Positions 17,809-26,372 are shown, counted from the first letter of the stretch. The stretch is 64,000 nt of DNA from an uncultured Bacteroidia bacterium (GCA_902800965.1 CADCGK010000013.1:1-64000), one strand, 5' to 3'. Notes: generated from the letters alone by a model not told the origin. Numbers and translations: made by a program.

Positions 17809-18987
17809 ATGGCGAGAGTTGACTTAACGAATGCAAAGCGTGCTAAAAAAGATGAATTCTACACTCAATTAGGTGATATTTCGAAAGAACTCAAGTATTA
17901 TAAGCCGTATTTCAAGGATAAAGTGGTTTTTTGTAATTGCGATGATCCATACGAAAGTAATTTCTTCAAATTTTTTGCACTGAATTTCAACTTTTTCGGT
18001 TTGAAAAAACTGATAGCGACATGCTATAATGGTTCGCCTATTGCTGGTGATGAGCTTCCTTTGCTTTTTGATGACATGGGTGAAGAACCTAAGAAGATTG
18101 CATATAAAGTAGAAATTACAGAAGTTAAGGATTATAATAGTGACGGTGCAGTGAATCTTACTGATGTACAATATTTGATTCAAAATGACAAGAATGTGTT
18201 GTCGCGTTTGAAAGGCAACGGCGATTTTCGTTCGCCAGAATGCGTGGAATTGCTCAAAGAAGCTGATATTGTTGTAACGAATCCGCCATTTTCTTTATTT
18301 AGAGAATATGTTGCATTGTTGGTAAAATATCAAAAACAATATGTGATTATTGGCAACACTAATTCATTAGCCTGTAAAGAGATATTTGGATTGTTTCAAA
18401 AAGATCAGATCAGAACAGGTTACACGAATTTCAATGTAGGGATGTTTTTTTATGTGCCGGATAGCTTTGAAAAATATCATCATATCGAAAACGGTAAAAA
18501 AATTGCTCGTGTTTCAACATCTTGTTGGTATACAAATCTACCAGTATCGAAGCATAATGAAGATATTATCTTGTATAAAAAATATTCGCCAGAAGATTAT
18601 CCCAAATACGATAATTACGATGCTATAAATGTGGACTCATATAAAGATATACCTTGTGACTATTATGGAGCTATGGGAGTTCCTGTGACATTTCTTGATA
18701 AATACAATCCGAATCAGTTTGAGATTATATGGCGAGGAGGAGATATTGAGTGGGCGGAAGCAGAATGTACCTTCTATACTCCGCCAACAAAAGAAATGGC
18801 TGACAATTTTAAAAAGCAGGATAAGACATGGAGAATACAAAATCCATATCTGTTAGACAAGGATGGATATGCACATGTGGTTTATCAGAGGATATTTATC
18901 CGTCGCCGTCAACCTATCGAATATCAACAACAAGAATCCGAACTGCCAATGGCAGCCGAAGAACAAGCAAAATATAATAAACTATGA
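17809..18987 (+). CDS. EcoRI-type N6-adenine DNA methyltransferase
   Basis: 392 residues. Close in layout to the M.EcoRI family: N-terminal AKRAKKDEFYTQLGDISKELKYY, VVFCNCDDPYESNFFKFFALNF, the catalytic NPPF (158-161) within VTNPPFSLFREYV, then VIIGN and a C-terminal part including WRIQNPYLLDKDGYAHVVYQRIFIRR. Expected to methylate adenine in a short palindrome. No EcoRI-type endonuclease is adjacent. The gene overlaps the DUF262-HNH gene by ATGA. It is clearly AT-richer than its neighbours and uses AT-ending codons, pointing to transfer from elsewhere. Confidence 0.88.
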   Translation: MARVDLTNAKRAKKDEFYTQLGDISKELKYYKPYFKDKVVFCNCDDPYESNFFKFFALNFNFFGLKKLIATCYNGSPIAGDELPLLFDDMGEEPKKIAYKVEITEVKDYNSDGAVNLTDVQYLIQNDKNVLSRLKGNGDFRSPECVELLKEADIVVTNPPFSLFREYVALLVKYQKQYVIIGNTNSLACKEIFGLFQKDQIRTGYTNFNVGMFFYVPDSFEKYHHIENGKKIARVSTSCWYTNLPVSKHNEDIILYKKYSPEDYPKYDNYDAINVDSYKDIPCDYYGAMGVPVTFLDKYNPNQFEIIWRGGDIEWAEAECTFYTPPTKEMADNFKKQDKTWRIQNPYLLDKDGYAHVVYQRIFIRRRQPIEYQQQESELPMAAEEQAKYNKL

Positions 18988-20075
18988 AGATAGAACTGCA
19001 TCACATCACTGTCCGTGACCTCACAAAGGGCTACGTCGACAACAACGAAAACGGAGTGCGCGCATACGACGGCAAACTCGACGTGCGTCCGCCTTTCCAA
19101 CGTGAATTCGTCTATAAGGAGAAACAGCGCGATGCCGTCATCGATACGCTCACGCAGGGTTTCCCTCTCAATGTGATGTATTGGGCGGTTCGTGAGGACG
19201 GAACCTTCGAGATCATTGACGGGCAGCAGCGCACCATCAGTATTTGCCAATACGTCAACGGCGACTTTGCTTTCGACTTCCGCTATTTCCATAATCTCCA
19301 ACAAGACGAACAAGATCAGATTCTCAACTATGAGTTGCAGGTTTACATCTGTAGCGGTACCGATAGTGAAAAGTTAAAATGGTTCAAGACCATCAACATT
19401 GCAGGCGAGGAACTTACAGATCAGGAGTTGCGCAACGCAGTGTATGCTGGGCCTTGGGTGTCCGACGCCAAACGCTATTTCAGCAAGAACGGATGTCCAG
19501 CAGCAAAAATCGGTAGCGATTACCTTACAGGATCAGCCATTCGCCAGGATTATTTGGAAACCGCCATTGACTGGATCTCGGACGGCAACATTGAGCTCTA
19601 TATGTCGAACCATCAGCACGATGTAAACGCTGCGCCTTTGTGGCAGTTCTTCCAGTCGGTCATCACCTGGGTTGACACCACGTTTCGCCCGACCAAGGAA
19701 CGCAAGAAAATCATGAAAGGAGTTGAGTGGGGAATTCTTTATAAACAATACAAAGACGAAGTGATCGACTACCACAAGGTCGATGAAGAGGTAAAGCGTC
19801 TCATCCTTGATGATGACGTAACCAAGAAGACGGGTATTTATCCTTACATCCTTACTCGCAAGGAGAAGCATTTGTCCATTCGTGCCTTCACTGATGCGCA
19901 GAAACTGTCGGCTTACGAAAAACAGATGGGTTTCTGTACCGATTGCGGCCAGCATTTTGAGCTCTCCCAGATGGAAGCTGACCACATCACCCCGTGGCGT
20001 GATGGCGGACGTACCATAGCCGAGAATTGCCAGATGCTCTGCCGAGAGTGTAACCGTCGGAAGAGCGGAAAGTAG
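18984..20075 (+). CDS. DUF262 and HNH nuclease protein (GmrSD-like)
   Basis: 363 residues. The N-terminal DUF262 domain has PPFQREFVYKEKQRDAVIDTL and IDGQQRT (78-84), the nucleotide-using ParB/GmrS-like core. The C-terminal HNH domain has CTDCG, DHITPW and CQMLCRECNRRKSGK, so a zinc-bound HNH with all expected residues. Such proteins act in modification-dependent restriction and other phage defence. It is coupled by an ATGA overlap to the EcoRI-type methylase. Its base composition is more GC-rich than the methylase, so the two genes may have different histories. Confidence 0.85.
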   Translation: MKIELHHITVRDLTKGYVDNNENGVRAYDGKLDVRPPFQREFVYKEKQRDAVIDTLTQGFPLNVMYWAVREDGTFEIIDGQQRTISICQYVNGDFAFDFRYFHNLQQDEQDQILNYELQVYICSGTDSEKLKWFKTINIAGEELTDQELRNAVYAGPWVSDAKRYFSKNGCPAAKIGSDYLTGSAIRQDYLETAIDWISDGNIELYMSNHQHDVNAAPLWQFFQSVITWVDTTFRPTKERKKIMKGVEWGILYKQYKDEVIDYHKVDEEVKRLILDDDVTKKTGIYPYILTRKEKHLSIRAFTDAQKLSAYEKQMGFCTDCGQHFELSQMEADHITPWRDGGRTIAENCQMLCRECNRRKSGK

Positions 20076-20080
20076 TTTGT

Positions 20081-20113
20081 GGATTGCTTCGCTACGCTCG
20101 CAATGACGTACCC
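20081..20113 (+). repeat. Half copy of the GTCATTGCGAG REP-like element
   Basis: GGATTGCTTCG...CTCGCAATGACGTACCC, matching the right half of the foldbacks at 52764-52861 and 54265-54353. It lies 5 bp behind the DUF262 gene, at the island edge. Confidence 0.75.
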
Positions 20114-20135
20114 GACGCTTCCAATAAGCACAACC

Positions 20136-20368
20136 CACCGTCACGGGCTGGGCGCGTGGGCAACGGCCAAAAACAGGAGCAGTGCCGGCCCAAGAGCCGA
20201 ACTAAGTGGGTTGAGACTCAGGGCGGGGCGCGGAGCTTTAGCGGAGCGTTTGCCTTCGGCACGAAGGCACTCCCCGCCTTGAGAATCACCCACTTAGAGA
20301 GGCTGCGCGGCAGGCCGATGTTTTTGGCCTTGAACTTTTGGTAACTTTTCTTTCAAGAGAAAAGTTAC
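20136..20368 (-). repeat. Foldback repeat, copy 2 (inverted with respect to copy 1)
   Basis: On the minus strand this reads like copy 1: terminal hairpin (20341-20368, GTAACTTTTC/GAAAAGTTAC), GGCC/AAAAAC arms at 20165 and 20320, the CTAAGTGGGT arms and the GGCGGGG arms. With copy 1 it encloses a 3.4-kb segment, like the ends of a composite element. No target-site duplication could be fixed by eye. Confidence 0.9.
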
Positions 20369-20375
20369 AAAATGC

Positions 20376-20384
20376 TATCTTTGC
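20376..20384 (+). promoter_or_regulatory. -7 box for the lipoprotein gene
   Basis: TATCTTTGC, 28 bp before the ATG at 20413 and 7 bp behind the terminal hairpin of repeat copy 2, mirroring the cutC side. Confidence 0.75.
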
Positions 20385-20412
20385 ACCCGCAAAAAACCTA
20401 AACATTTTAATC

Positions 20413-20919
20413 ATGAAAAAAGCATTATTTATCGCAGCAGCCGCTGCCATGCTGTTCGCCGCATGCGGCAACAACAACACCAAAACCAATGAACCCCAAG
20501 CACAAAACGAACCCGTAGTAGAAGAACCCGTCGTTGAAGAGCCCGCCGCCCCTGAGACCACGAATTGGGACCACTACGACTGGCATTTGAACCTTCCCAC
20601 CGAGGGATGGAAGGTTAGCAACGCCTACTCCGAGATGGGTATCGAATACTTGGAAGACTGGTCCGATTTCAATATTAAGGACTGGACTGAGGAAGACTAT
20701 GATCAATTCCTCACCAAATATCCCGCTGGAGATTATTTGGAAGACATCGTCACAGGCGACTACACCTGGAAAGTCATCCCCAACATCGGGAAATACAAAT
20801 TGTCCTTCTTCACCTACAACCCCGACCGCAAAATGGCAGTCCGTGTTGGCTCTGAGGATATCGACGATCCCACTGACGAACGCGTGATGACCGTTCTCCG
20901 TGGCTTCGGTTTCAATTGA
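20413..20919 (+). CDS. Small lipoprotein of unknown function
   Basis: 168 residues from the ATG at 20413, set by the lipoprotein signal MKKALFIAAAAAMLFAAC (lipobox LFAAC) and the promoter upstream. The next ~35 residues are a low-complexity Asn/Pro/Glu linker with EPVVEEPVVEEP. A compact domain of about 115 residues follows (WDHYDWHLNLPTEGWKV...DEDYDQF). No family recognised. mutS2 starts 36 bp downstream with no separate promoter visible, so they may share a transcript. Confidence 0.75.
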   Translation: MKKALFIAAAAAMLFAACGNNNTKTNEPQAQNEPVVEEPVVEEPAAPETTNWDHYDWHLNLPTEGWKVSNAYSEMGIEYLEDWSDFNIKDWTEEDYDQFLTKYPAGDYLEDIVTGDYTWKVIPNIGKYKLSFFTYNPDRKMAVRVGSEDIDDPTDERVMTVLRGFGFN

Positions 20920-20955
20920 TTCAAATCAGCTTAAAAAAAATAGTATCATCATAAT

Positions 20956-23349
20956 ATGATCTATCCGGAACGCTTCGAGCAGAAGATTGGTTTCACCCAC
21001 ATCCGGGAAGCCGTCAAGGGGCACTGCATCAGCGCCATGGGACTGGAACGCGCCGAGACGATGGACTTCAGCAACGATCGCGAAGCCATCGAGCGGAGCC
21101 TCGACCAGACCGTGGAGTTCATGCAGCTGCTGCAAAACGGCGTACCCTTTCCCGTGAGGGACTACCATGACCTGCGCGAAGCGTTCCAACATATCAGGAT
21201 TCCAGGGACGAGCATCAGCCTGGAAGACCTGTTCGCCCTCAAGCCCTCGCTGAATGCCTTGAGCTACATCCTGAAGTTCGGGCAGAGCGAGGCTCGTGAG
21301 GACTACCCTGAGCTCTGCGCCCTCACCGATGGCATCGAAGTCGATCCTGTCGTATTTAACGAAGCCAACCGCCTCGTCGATGATAAAGGCGAGATGCCCG
21401 ACAACGCATCCCCTGAACTGGCTGAGATCCGACGTGACATCCATCGCAAGACGGGCGGCATCGAACGGCGCATCCGCCAGATCATGAGCGATGCCAAGAC
21501 CTCGGGATGGGTCGATCCTAAAGCCGAGATCACCATCCGCGACGGTCGCATGGTCATCCCCGTCCACGCTGGCGACAAACGCGCCTTGAAAGGTTTCATC
21601 CACGACGAGTCGGCAACGGGACAGACCGTCTATATCGAGCCTTCCGAGATCGTGGAGACCTCCAACGAGATCAAGGAACTGGAGTATGCCGAACGCCGCG
21701 AGGTGCAACGTATCCTGTTGCAGTTTACCGACCGCATCCGTCCTTCCCTGCCCGAGCTGCTGAAGGCTTGGGAACTGCTAGGACAGCTTGACTTCATCCG
21801 TGCAAAGGCACTGCTCAGCCAAAGCATTGGCGGCATCAAGCCTGTCATACACGACGAGCCCTTTTTCAGGTGGATCCAGGCACGACACCCCGTTTTGGAG
21901 CAAAAGCTGAAATCGCAAGGCAAATACATCGTTCCGCTGGATCTCAACCTCGACCAAGAGAACCGCATCTTGGTCATTTCAGGTCCCAACGCAGGTGGCA
22001 AATCCGTCTGCCTCAAGACCACGGGACTCATCCAATACATGTTGCAATGCGGACTCTGCGTACCCATGCACGTCGATTCCGAATGCGGCCTCTTTAAAAG
22101 CCTGTTCATCGACATCGGCGACGAGCAGAGCATCCTCGACGACCTCTCCACCTACAGCTCACACCTGCGCAACATGAAGGTGCTGTTGGAGAACGCCAAC
22201 AACAATTCCCTGTTTCTCATTGATGAATTCGGTACAGGTACCGAGCCCCAGCTAGGCGGCGCCATCGCCGAAGCAATCCTATTGGAACTCAATAAGAAAC
22301 AGGCTTTTGGCATCGTCACCACCCACTACGCCAACCTCAAACTGTTGGCAGACCATCACAAAGGCATCATCAACGGCGCCATGCTGTTCGACACCAAGTT
22401 CATGCAACCCATGTACATCATGGTCACCGGCAAGCCCGGTAGCTCTTTTGCCTTCGAGATCGCCCGCAAGACCGGCTTCCCTGAACGCATCCTCGACGAT
22501 GCCGCCCACATCACTGGCGACCAGCATCTGAAGTTCGAACAGCAGCTGCAACAGCTTGAGGTCGATAAGAAAGCCATCAAGAAGAAAGAACGTGAGCTTC
22601 AGGTGGCCGACACCCTTCTCTCCGAAGTGGTGGAAAAATACAAGAAGTTGCTTAACGAGCTGGAGACCAAAAAGAAACAATATCTCCGCGATGCCGCCAA
22701 CGAAGCGCAGGAACTCATCGACAAGGCCAACAGCAGCATCGAACGCACCATCCGCGAAATCAAGGAGGCACAAGCCGAGAAAGAGCGCACCAAGGAGATC
22801 CGTCAAGCGCTGAGGAAGACAAAAGCAGAGATCGCCGAAACCGCAAAGAAAGCGGCAGAACCAAAGAAACCAAAACCAGAAACCGACATCGCTTTGAAGG
22901 TGGGCGACACCGTGTGCATCGACGAGATGGAGATTGTTGGCGAGATCGTGTCCATCAGCGACACCGATGCCACCATCTTGTTCGACACCGTGAAGCTACG
23001 CACTTCACCCGACAAACTCCGCAAGGTGAGTCGCGCCGAAGGCCGCAAAGCCATCCGCAAATGGCAGTCGGGACTCTCCGATACCCTCAGCGAGAAGGCC
23101 GAACACTTCGACCTGACCTTGGATGTCCGTGGAAAACGTGCCGAAGAAGCCCTCGATGCCGTGGCCAAATACCTCGACGAAGCCAAGCTGCTCAGCATCA
23201 AGGAAGTAAGCATCCTTCACGGCAAGGGCAACGGCATCCTGCGCAAACTGATCAGGGAATTCCTCAGCCGCGACCATGATGTGAAAAGCTTCGCTGACGC
23301 CTCTTTAGAGACCGGAGGCGCGGGAATCACAAGAATTAGTATGAAGTGA
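20956..23349 (+). CDS. mutS2: MutS2 family ATPase/nuclease (ribosome-collision or anti-recombination factor)
   Basis: 797 residues, normal length. Core and lever domains are followed by the ATPase with Walker A GPNAGGKS (343-350), a Walker B region LFLIDEFGTGTEP and TTHYANLK. A long coiled coil runs over about 515-640 (LQQLEVDKKAIKKKEREL...), then a KOW-like segment, and the Smr domain with LDVRGKRAEEAL (about 721) and HGKGNG (about 755). There is no mismatch-recognition domain I. MutS2 proteins suppress recombination or split collided ribosomes. The stop codon sits inside the first unit of a GTGAGGA tandem array. Confidence 0.95.
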   Translation: MIYPERFEQKIGFTHIREAVKGHCISAMGLERAETMDFSNDREAIERSLDQTVEFMQLLQNGVPFPVRDYHDLREAFQHIRIPGTSISLEDLFALKPSLNALSYILKFGQSEAREDYPELCALTDGIEVDPVVFNEANRLVDDKGEMPDNASPELAEIRRDIHRKTGGIERRIRQIMSDAKTSGWVDPKAEITIRDGRMVIPVHAGDKRALKGFIHDESATGQTVYIEPSEIVETSNEIKELEYAERREVQRILLQFTDRIRPSLPELLKAWELLGQLDFIRAKALLSQSIGGIKPVIHDEPFFRWIQARHPVLEQKLKSQGKYIVPLDLNLDQENRILVISGPNAGGKSVCLKTTGLIQYMLQCGLCVPMHVDSECGLFKSLFIDIGDEQSILDDLSTYSSHLRNMKVLLENANNNSLFLIDEFGTGTEPQLGGAIAEAILLELNKKQAFGIVTTHYANLKLLADHHKGIINGAMLFDTKFMQPMYIMVTGKPGSSFAFEIARKTGFPERILDDAAHITGDQHLKFEQQLQQLEVDKKAIKKKERELQVADTLLSEVVEKYKKLLNELETKKKQYLRDAANEAQELIDKANSSIERTIREIKEAQAEKERTKEIRQALRKTKAEIAETAKKAAEPKKPKPETDIALKVGDTVCIDEMEIVGEIVSISDTDATILFDTVKLRTSPDKLRKVSRAEGRKAIRKWQSGLSDTLSEKAEHFDLTLDVRGKRAEEALDAVAKYLDEAKLLSIKEVSILHGKGNGILRKLIREFLSRDHDVKSFADASLETGGAGITRISMK

Positions 23350-23373
23350 GGAGTGAGGAGTGAGGAGTGAGGA
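23346..23373 (+). repeat. Heptamer array GTGAGGA x4 at the mutS2 stop
   Basis: Four perfect 7-bp units. The mutS2 TGA (23347-23349) is inside the first. The unit carries TGA, so the array has stops in all frames. Confidence 0.9.
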
Positions 23374-23393
23374 GTAAACCTTCGGATAAAAGT

Positions 23394-23432
23394 TACTCCT
23401 CACTCCTCACTCCTAACTCCTCACTCCTAACT
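23394..23432 (-). repeat. Heptamer array GT(T/G)AGGA x5 behind the YeaQ-like gene
   Basis: In the sense of the minus-strand gene the units are GTTAGGA, GTGAGGA, GTTAGGA, GTGAGGA, GTGAGGA, starting 6 nt after its stop. It is inverted with respect to the mutS2 array, so the pair can form a long hairpin between two convergent genes. Confidence 0.9.
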
Positions 23433-23437
23433 TTGTG

Positions 23438-23686
23438 TTACTTTTTCTTTCTAAAGAGTGAAAGGATAAACAGCAGCACTACAGCGCCGAGGGTGCCGAC
23501 CAAGAGTCTGCCCCAGAAGGACTCGCTGGCGGCAAGACCTATTGTGCCAAAAATCCAGCTGCCTAAGAAACCGCCGATGACACCGACGATGATGCAAATC
23601 AAAAGGCCCATGCCTTTACCCATGATCTTACCGGCAATCCAACCAGCAAGAGCTCCAATCACTAATGATACGAGAATTCCCCACAT
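23438..23686 (-). CDS. GlsB/YeaQ/YmgE family small membrane protein
   Basis: 82 residues, three membrane segments rich in Gly (LVSLVIGALAGWIAGKIM, GLLICIIVGVIGGFLGSWIFG, LLVGTLGAVVLLFILSLF) and a basic end (RKKK). This matches the transglycosylase-associated family tied to stress in several bacteria, with function unsettled. It lies behind engB on the minus strand, across an AACTGAT-type octamer array. Confidence 0.88.
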   Translation of the reverse strand: MWGILVSLVIGALAGWIAGKIMGKGMGLLICIIVGVIGGFLGSWIFGTIGLAASESFWGRLLVGTLGAVVLLFILSLFRKKK

Positions 23687-23692
23687 AAGATT

Positions 23693-23741
23693 GAGTTTTT
23701 AAGTTGTTAGTTAATCAGTTATTCAGTTGATCAGTTGTTAC
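23693..23741 (-). repeat. Octamer array (N)NAACTGA in the engB-YeaQ gap
   Basis: In the sense of the minus-strand genes, after the engB stop: ACAACTGA, TCAACTGA, ATAACTGA, TTAACTAA, CAACTTAA. The period is 8, with TGA or TAA in each unit. Confidence 0.8.
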
Positions 23742-23745
23742 AAAT

Positions 23746-24369
23746 TCAAAGTCCTTTGGTTTTGAGATAATCCTCCAGCTCCTTGTTCTGTCCTTCAATG
23801 AAATCAAGTATCTCTTCCCTGCCGAGTTTGGTCTCCGACGAGGTGATGAACAGCTGCGGCAGCTCTTCCCAATCCTCCAACAGGCGCTGCTTATAGGCTT
23901 CCACATTCCTGTTCAACTCCGCCTTGCTGATCTTGTCGGCCTTGGTGAAGACAATGCAGAAAGGCACCTGGTTCTCGCCCAGCCATTCCATGAAGCCGAC
24001 ATCGCTGTCCTGAGGCTCGATCCGGGAGTCCACCAGCACGAAGGTGCAGATAAGGTTACGTCTTCTGGAGATGTAGTTGGCCAACATCACCCGCCATTCC
24101 TCCCTCGATTTCTTGGAACGCTGTGCATAGCCATAACCCGGAAGGTCAACAAGATACCAGCTGTGGTTCACCACAAAATGGTTGATGGCGATGGTCTTGC
24201 CCGGTGTCGAAGAGGTCTTGGCCAAACCCTTGCGCTGAACCAAGGCATTGATCAACGAGGACTTCCCCACGTTGGAACGGCCGATGAAGGCATATTCCGG
24301 CATGTTGTCCTTGGGTAGCTTGTCGATCTTCGAGTTGCTGGATACGAAATGTGCGTCTTTGATAATCAT
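23746..24369 (-). CDS. engB: Ribosome biogenesis GTP-binding protein EngB/YsxC
   Basis: 207 residues. G1 [10 protein letters not shown] (27-36), DLPGYGYA as G3, FTKADK as G4 and TSSE as G5, all intact. Needed for 50S subunit assembly. Length and C-terminal helix are normal. It begins 4 bp behind the acyltransferase gene and seems to belong to the same operon. Confidence 0.96.
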   Translation of the reverse strand: MIIKDAHFVSSNSKIDKLPKDNMPEYAFIGRSNVGKSSLINALVQRKGLAKTSSTPGKTIAINHFVVNHSWYLVDLPGYGYAQRSKKSREEWRVMLANYISRRRNLICTFVLVDSRIEPQDSDVGFMEWLGENQVPFCIVFTKADKISKAELNRNVEAYKQRLLEDWEELPQLFITSSETKLGREEILDFIEGQNKELEDYLKTKGL

Positions 24370-24373
24370 GGGA

Positions 24374-25330
24374 TCAGCTTAGGTGTAAAGGTTTTTCATT
24401 CGGATCAAAGGCAGCGTGGCGTTCATATTTCTCCTTGAAGATATCCTTGATGGTGACCAAGATGCCCGTCTCCTCCACATTACCAAACGGGGGGTTGACC
24501 GCTGTCCCAAAGGAGCGCATGGTGGATGACAGGCTCATATAGGCATTGACCAGCGGCGGCACGGCGGCACCACGTTCACGCACACTCTTTACCAAAATCT
24601 TATAATTCTCTTGATAATTATTGCCTGTGAAGATGGATTTAAGTTTCTCCTCGTCCATCATGATAGGCAGGTTGAGCTCCGGCCAGGGTTTGAGCAGATG
24701 GTCAGGATCGGGGAAGTTGCTCTTCATGAAGTACAAGATCATGTCGCGCGACTCGCGTTCCAGCTGTGGATACATCGTGACTTTACCGAAGAAATACTTC
24801 GCCTGCGAAAACAAAGTCACCAGATAGCCCAGTCCATCCCAGAGGTTGTCCAACGAATACATGCCTTTGGAGAGGCTTTTGGAAGGCTGATATTCAGGCT
24901 GCACGAACGAGCGACCCAGCTCGATGGTAACAGGAAGATACTCTTCGATAAACTTCTCCGAATATTGGAACAGTTCACCCGTAGGCGTATCAACACGACC
25001 GTCAGCAGTAGCCTTTACCTTATCGCAAAGCAGATAACGATATCCGCCCACAATGGCCTTGTCAAAGGGATTCCAAACGATGAGCTGCTCAAAATAGTTT
25101 TCCTCGCAATCGTCGAAGGCATCAAGGTCGCAGTCTAGGCCTGTCCCCCCACCCGAGTCACGGAAACTGATCTCGCGCAGACGTCCGATCTCACGCATGA
25201 CGTTGGGGGCATTGAAGGCGTTGACAATGTATATTTCGTTCTTGCCATTGTTAGTCTTCCTGATGAACCGATCAAGGGTCAGTTCCTCAAGAATCTTATC
25301 TACTGATATGGGATCTATAATCTTGTTCAT
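24374..25330 (-). CDS. GNAT-type N-acyltransferase, GlsB-like (glycine lipid synthesis, step 1)
   Basis: 318 residues. Acyltransferase fold of the OlsB/hemolysin-like GNAT family: [77 protein letters not shown]. In Bacteroides the glsB-glsA pair makes N-acyl-3-hydroxy-acyl glycine lipids. Here the gene is 15 bp behind a PlsC-like gene, the same pairing, which is the main reason for the call. An ornithine-type substrate cannot be excluded from sequence. Confidence 0.7.
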   Translation of the reverse strand: MNKIIDPISVDKILEELTLDRFIRKTNNGKNEIYIVNAFNAPNVMREIGRLREISFRDSGGGTGLDCDLDAFDDCEENYFEQLIVWNPFDKAIVGGYRYLLCDKVKATADGRVDTPTGELFQYSEKFIEEYLPVTIELGRSFVQPEYQPSKSLSKGMYSLDNLWDGLGYLVTLFSQAKYFFGKVTMYPQLERESRDMILYFMKSNFPDPDHLLKPWPELNLPIMMDEEKLKSIFTGNNYQENYKILVKSVRERGAAVPPLVNAYMSLSSTMRSFGTAVNPPFGNVEETGILVTIKDIFKEKYERHAAFDPNEKPLHLS

Positions 25331-25345
25331 GGCAACGGATTTAAA

Positions 25346-26224
25346 TCATGGCATCGGATAGTCTTTATCAGGGTCAAAGACCAGTTCAGGATCGTTAGCC
25401 AGGTTATATGAGAAACAACGTAGTATTTCGGCCCATTCCGCATCGGTATGACGGCTGTCGAAGACTTGATAGGGAATCGGTTTGCCGAAAATGATGGTAA
25501 GGGTTTTATTGCGTTGCTTGAAGAACTCGTCAGGGAGGAAGGCCATTTCGATGTTAGCCTTGATTTTAAAGAATTTACGCAACCTAGCCAGGTTGTAGAA
25601 GAACTTCGTGTTGTGTCCGTCGATGTGGGTCGGGATGATATCGCGTTGGTATTCCTTGGCTTTGGCGATGAAGGTCTTTTTCCAGTCGAGGTCCATGATC
25701 TTACCGCCTCTAACCTTACGAGAGCACAATCCAAAGGGGAAGTAACAGATGGCACGGTCGCCGGCAAAGGTCTCGTTGAACAAGCGCAGGTTCTCCTGCT
25801 TGTTGGCGACGCCCTTCCCTACTTTGTTGACGGGGATGAAGATCGGCTGGAGGTTTTTGATGAACATCAAGAAGTCGTTGACCGGCGTGACTGGATTGGG
25901 GCAGTACTTACCCACTGTGCCGATGAGGGCGATGCCGTCGAGGCCGCCCAGCGGATGGTTGGATGCCACCACGATACGTTGAGACGCCGTGAGGTTTTCA
26001 GCGCCTTTTTCCACGACTTGTAGGTTGAAGTCCTTGACCACCGCCTGGTCAAACTCAACACCCTGAAGGTCACCGTATTTGCTTAAGATAGTATTGATAT
26101 CTTCCTCATGCAGCAAACGCTGTATGCGACGGAACAGCCAATTCGGCATCCTCTTCATCAGCTTGGGCGCCTTGGCTTCGAAAATCTTCCTGAAATCGAT
26201 CAAATTACCGTATTTGTCCTCCAT
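25346..26224 (-). CDS. PlsC-like O-acyltransferase, GlsA-like (glycine lipid synthesis, step 2)
   Basis: 292 residues. The PlsC motif is present as ASNHPLGGLDG (NHxxxxD) with FPFGLCSRK as the third block and DIIPTHIDGHNTKFFY behind it. Inner-membrane-associated acyltransferase. With the next gene it forms the glsA/glsB-like pair for aminolipids. It starts the unit glsA-glsB-engB; a TAATTTTG box lies 23 bp upstream on the minus strand. Confidence 0.75.
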   Translation of the reverse strand: MEDKYGNLIDFRKIFEAKAPKLMKRMPNWLFRRIQRLLHEEDINTILSKYGDLQGVEFDQAVVKDFNLQVVEKGAENLTASQRIVVASNHPLGGLDGIALIGTVGKYCPNPVTPVNDFLMFIKNLQPIFIPVNKVGKGVANKQENLRLFNETFAGDRAICYFPFGLCSRKVRGGKIMDLDWKKTFIAKAKEYQRDIIPTHIDGHNTKFFYNLARLRKFFKIKANIEMAFLPDEFFKQRNKTLTIIFGKPIPYQVFDSRHTDAEWAEILRCFSYNLANDPELVFDPDKDYPMP

Positions 26225-26246
26225 GATGACCGATAGTTTTAATTGA

Positions 26247-26254
26247 CAAAATTA
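26247..26254 (-). promoter_or_regulatory. -7 box for the acyltransferase-engB operon
   Basis: The minus strand reads TAATTTTG, a TAnnTTTG match, 22 bp before the ATG at 26224. No good -33 element is seen, so the call is moderate. Confidence 0.5.
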
Positions 26255-26279
26255 AAAACATCTTTCAAATTAACGTCCA

Positions 26280-26372
26280 TTATCAACAAAGTTTTTTATT
26301 GTTGAAAACTATTTATTTGATTTACAATAAATTAACATGAATCAACAAACCTGTTGATAACTATGTTGATAA
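26280..26372. promoter_or_regulatory. AT-rich segment with three TTATCAACA nonamers upstream of mraZ
   Basis: TTATCAACA at 26280-26288, and its complement TGTTGATAA at 26352-26360 and 26364-26372. Each differs by one base from the DnaA box TTATCCACA. Weaker variants (ATCAACA, TGTTGAAAA) lie between. This may be a DnaA-responsive control region for the division cluster. Chance is possible in AT-rich DNA. Confidence 0.35.
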
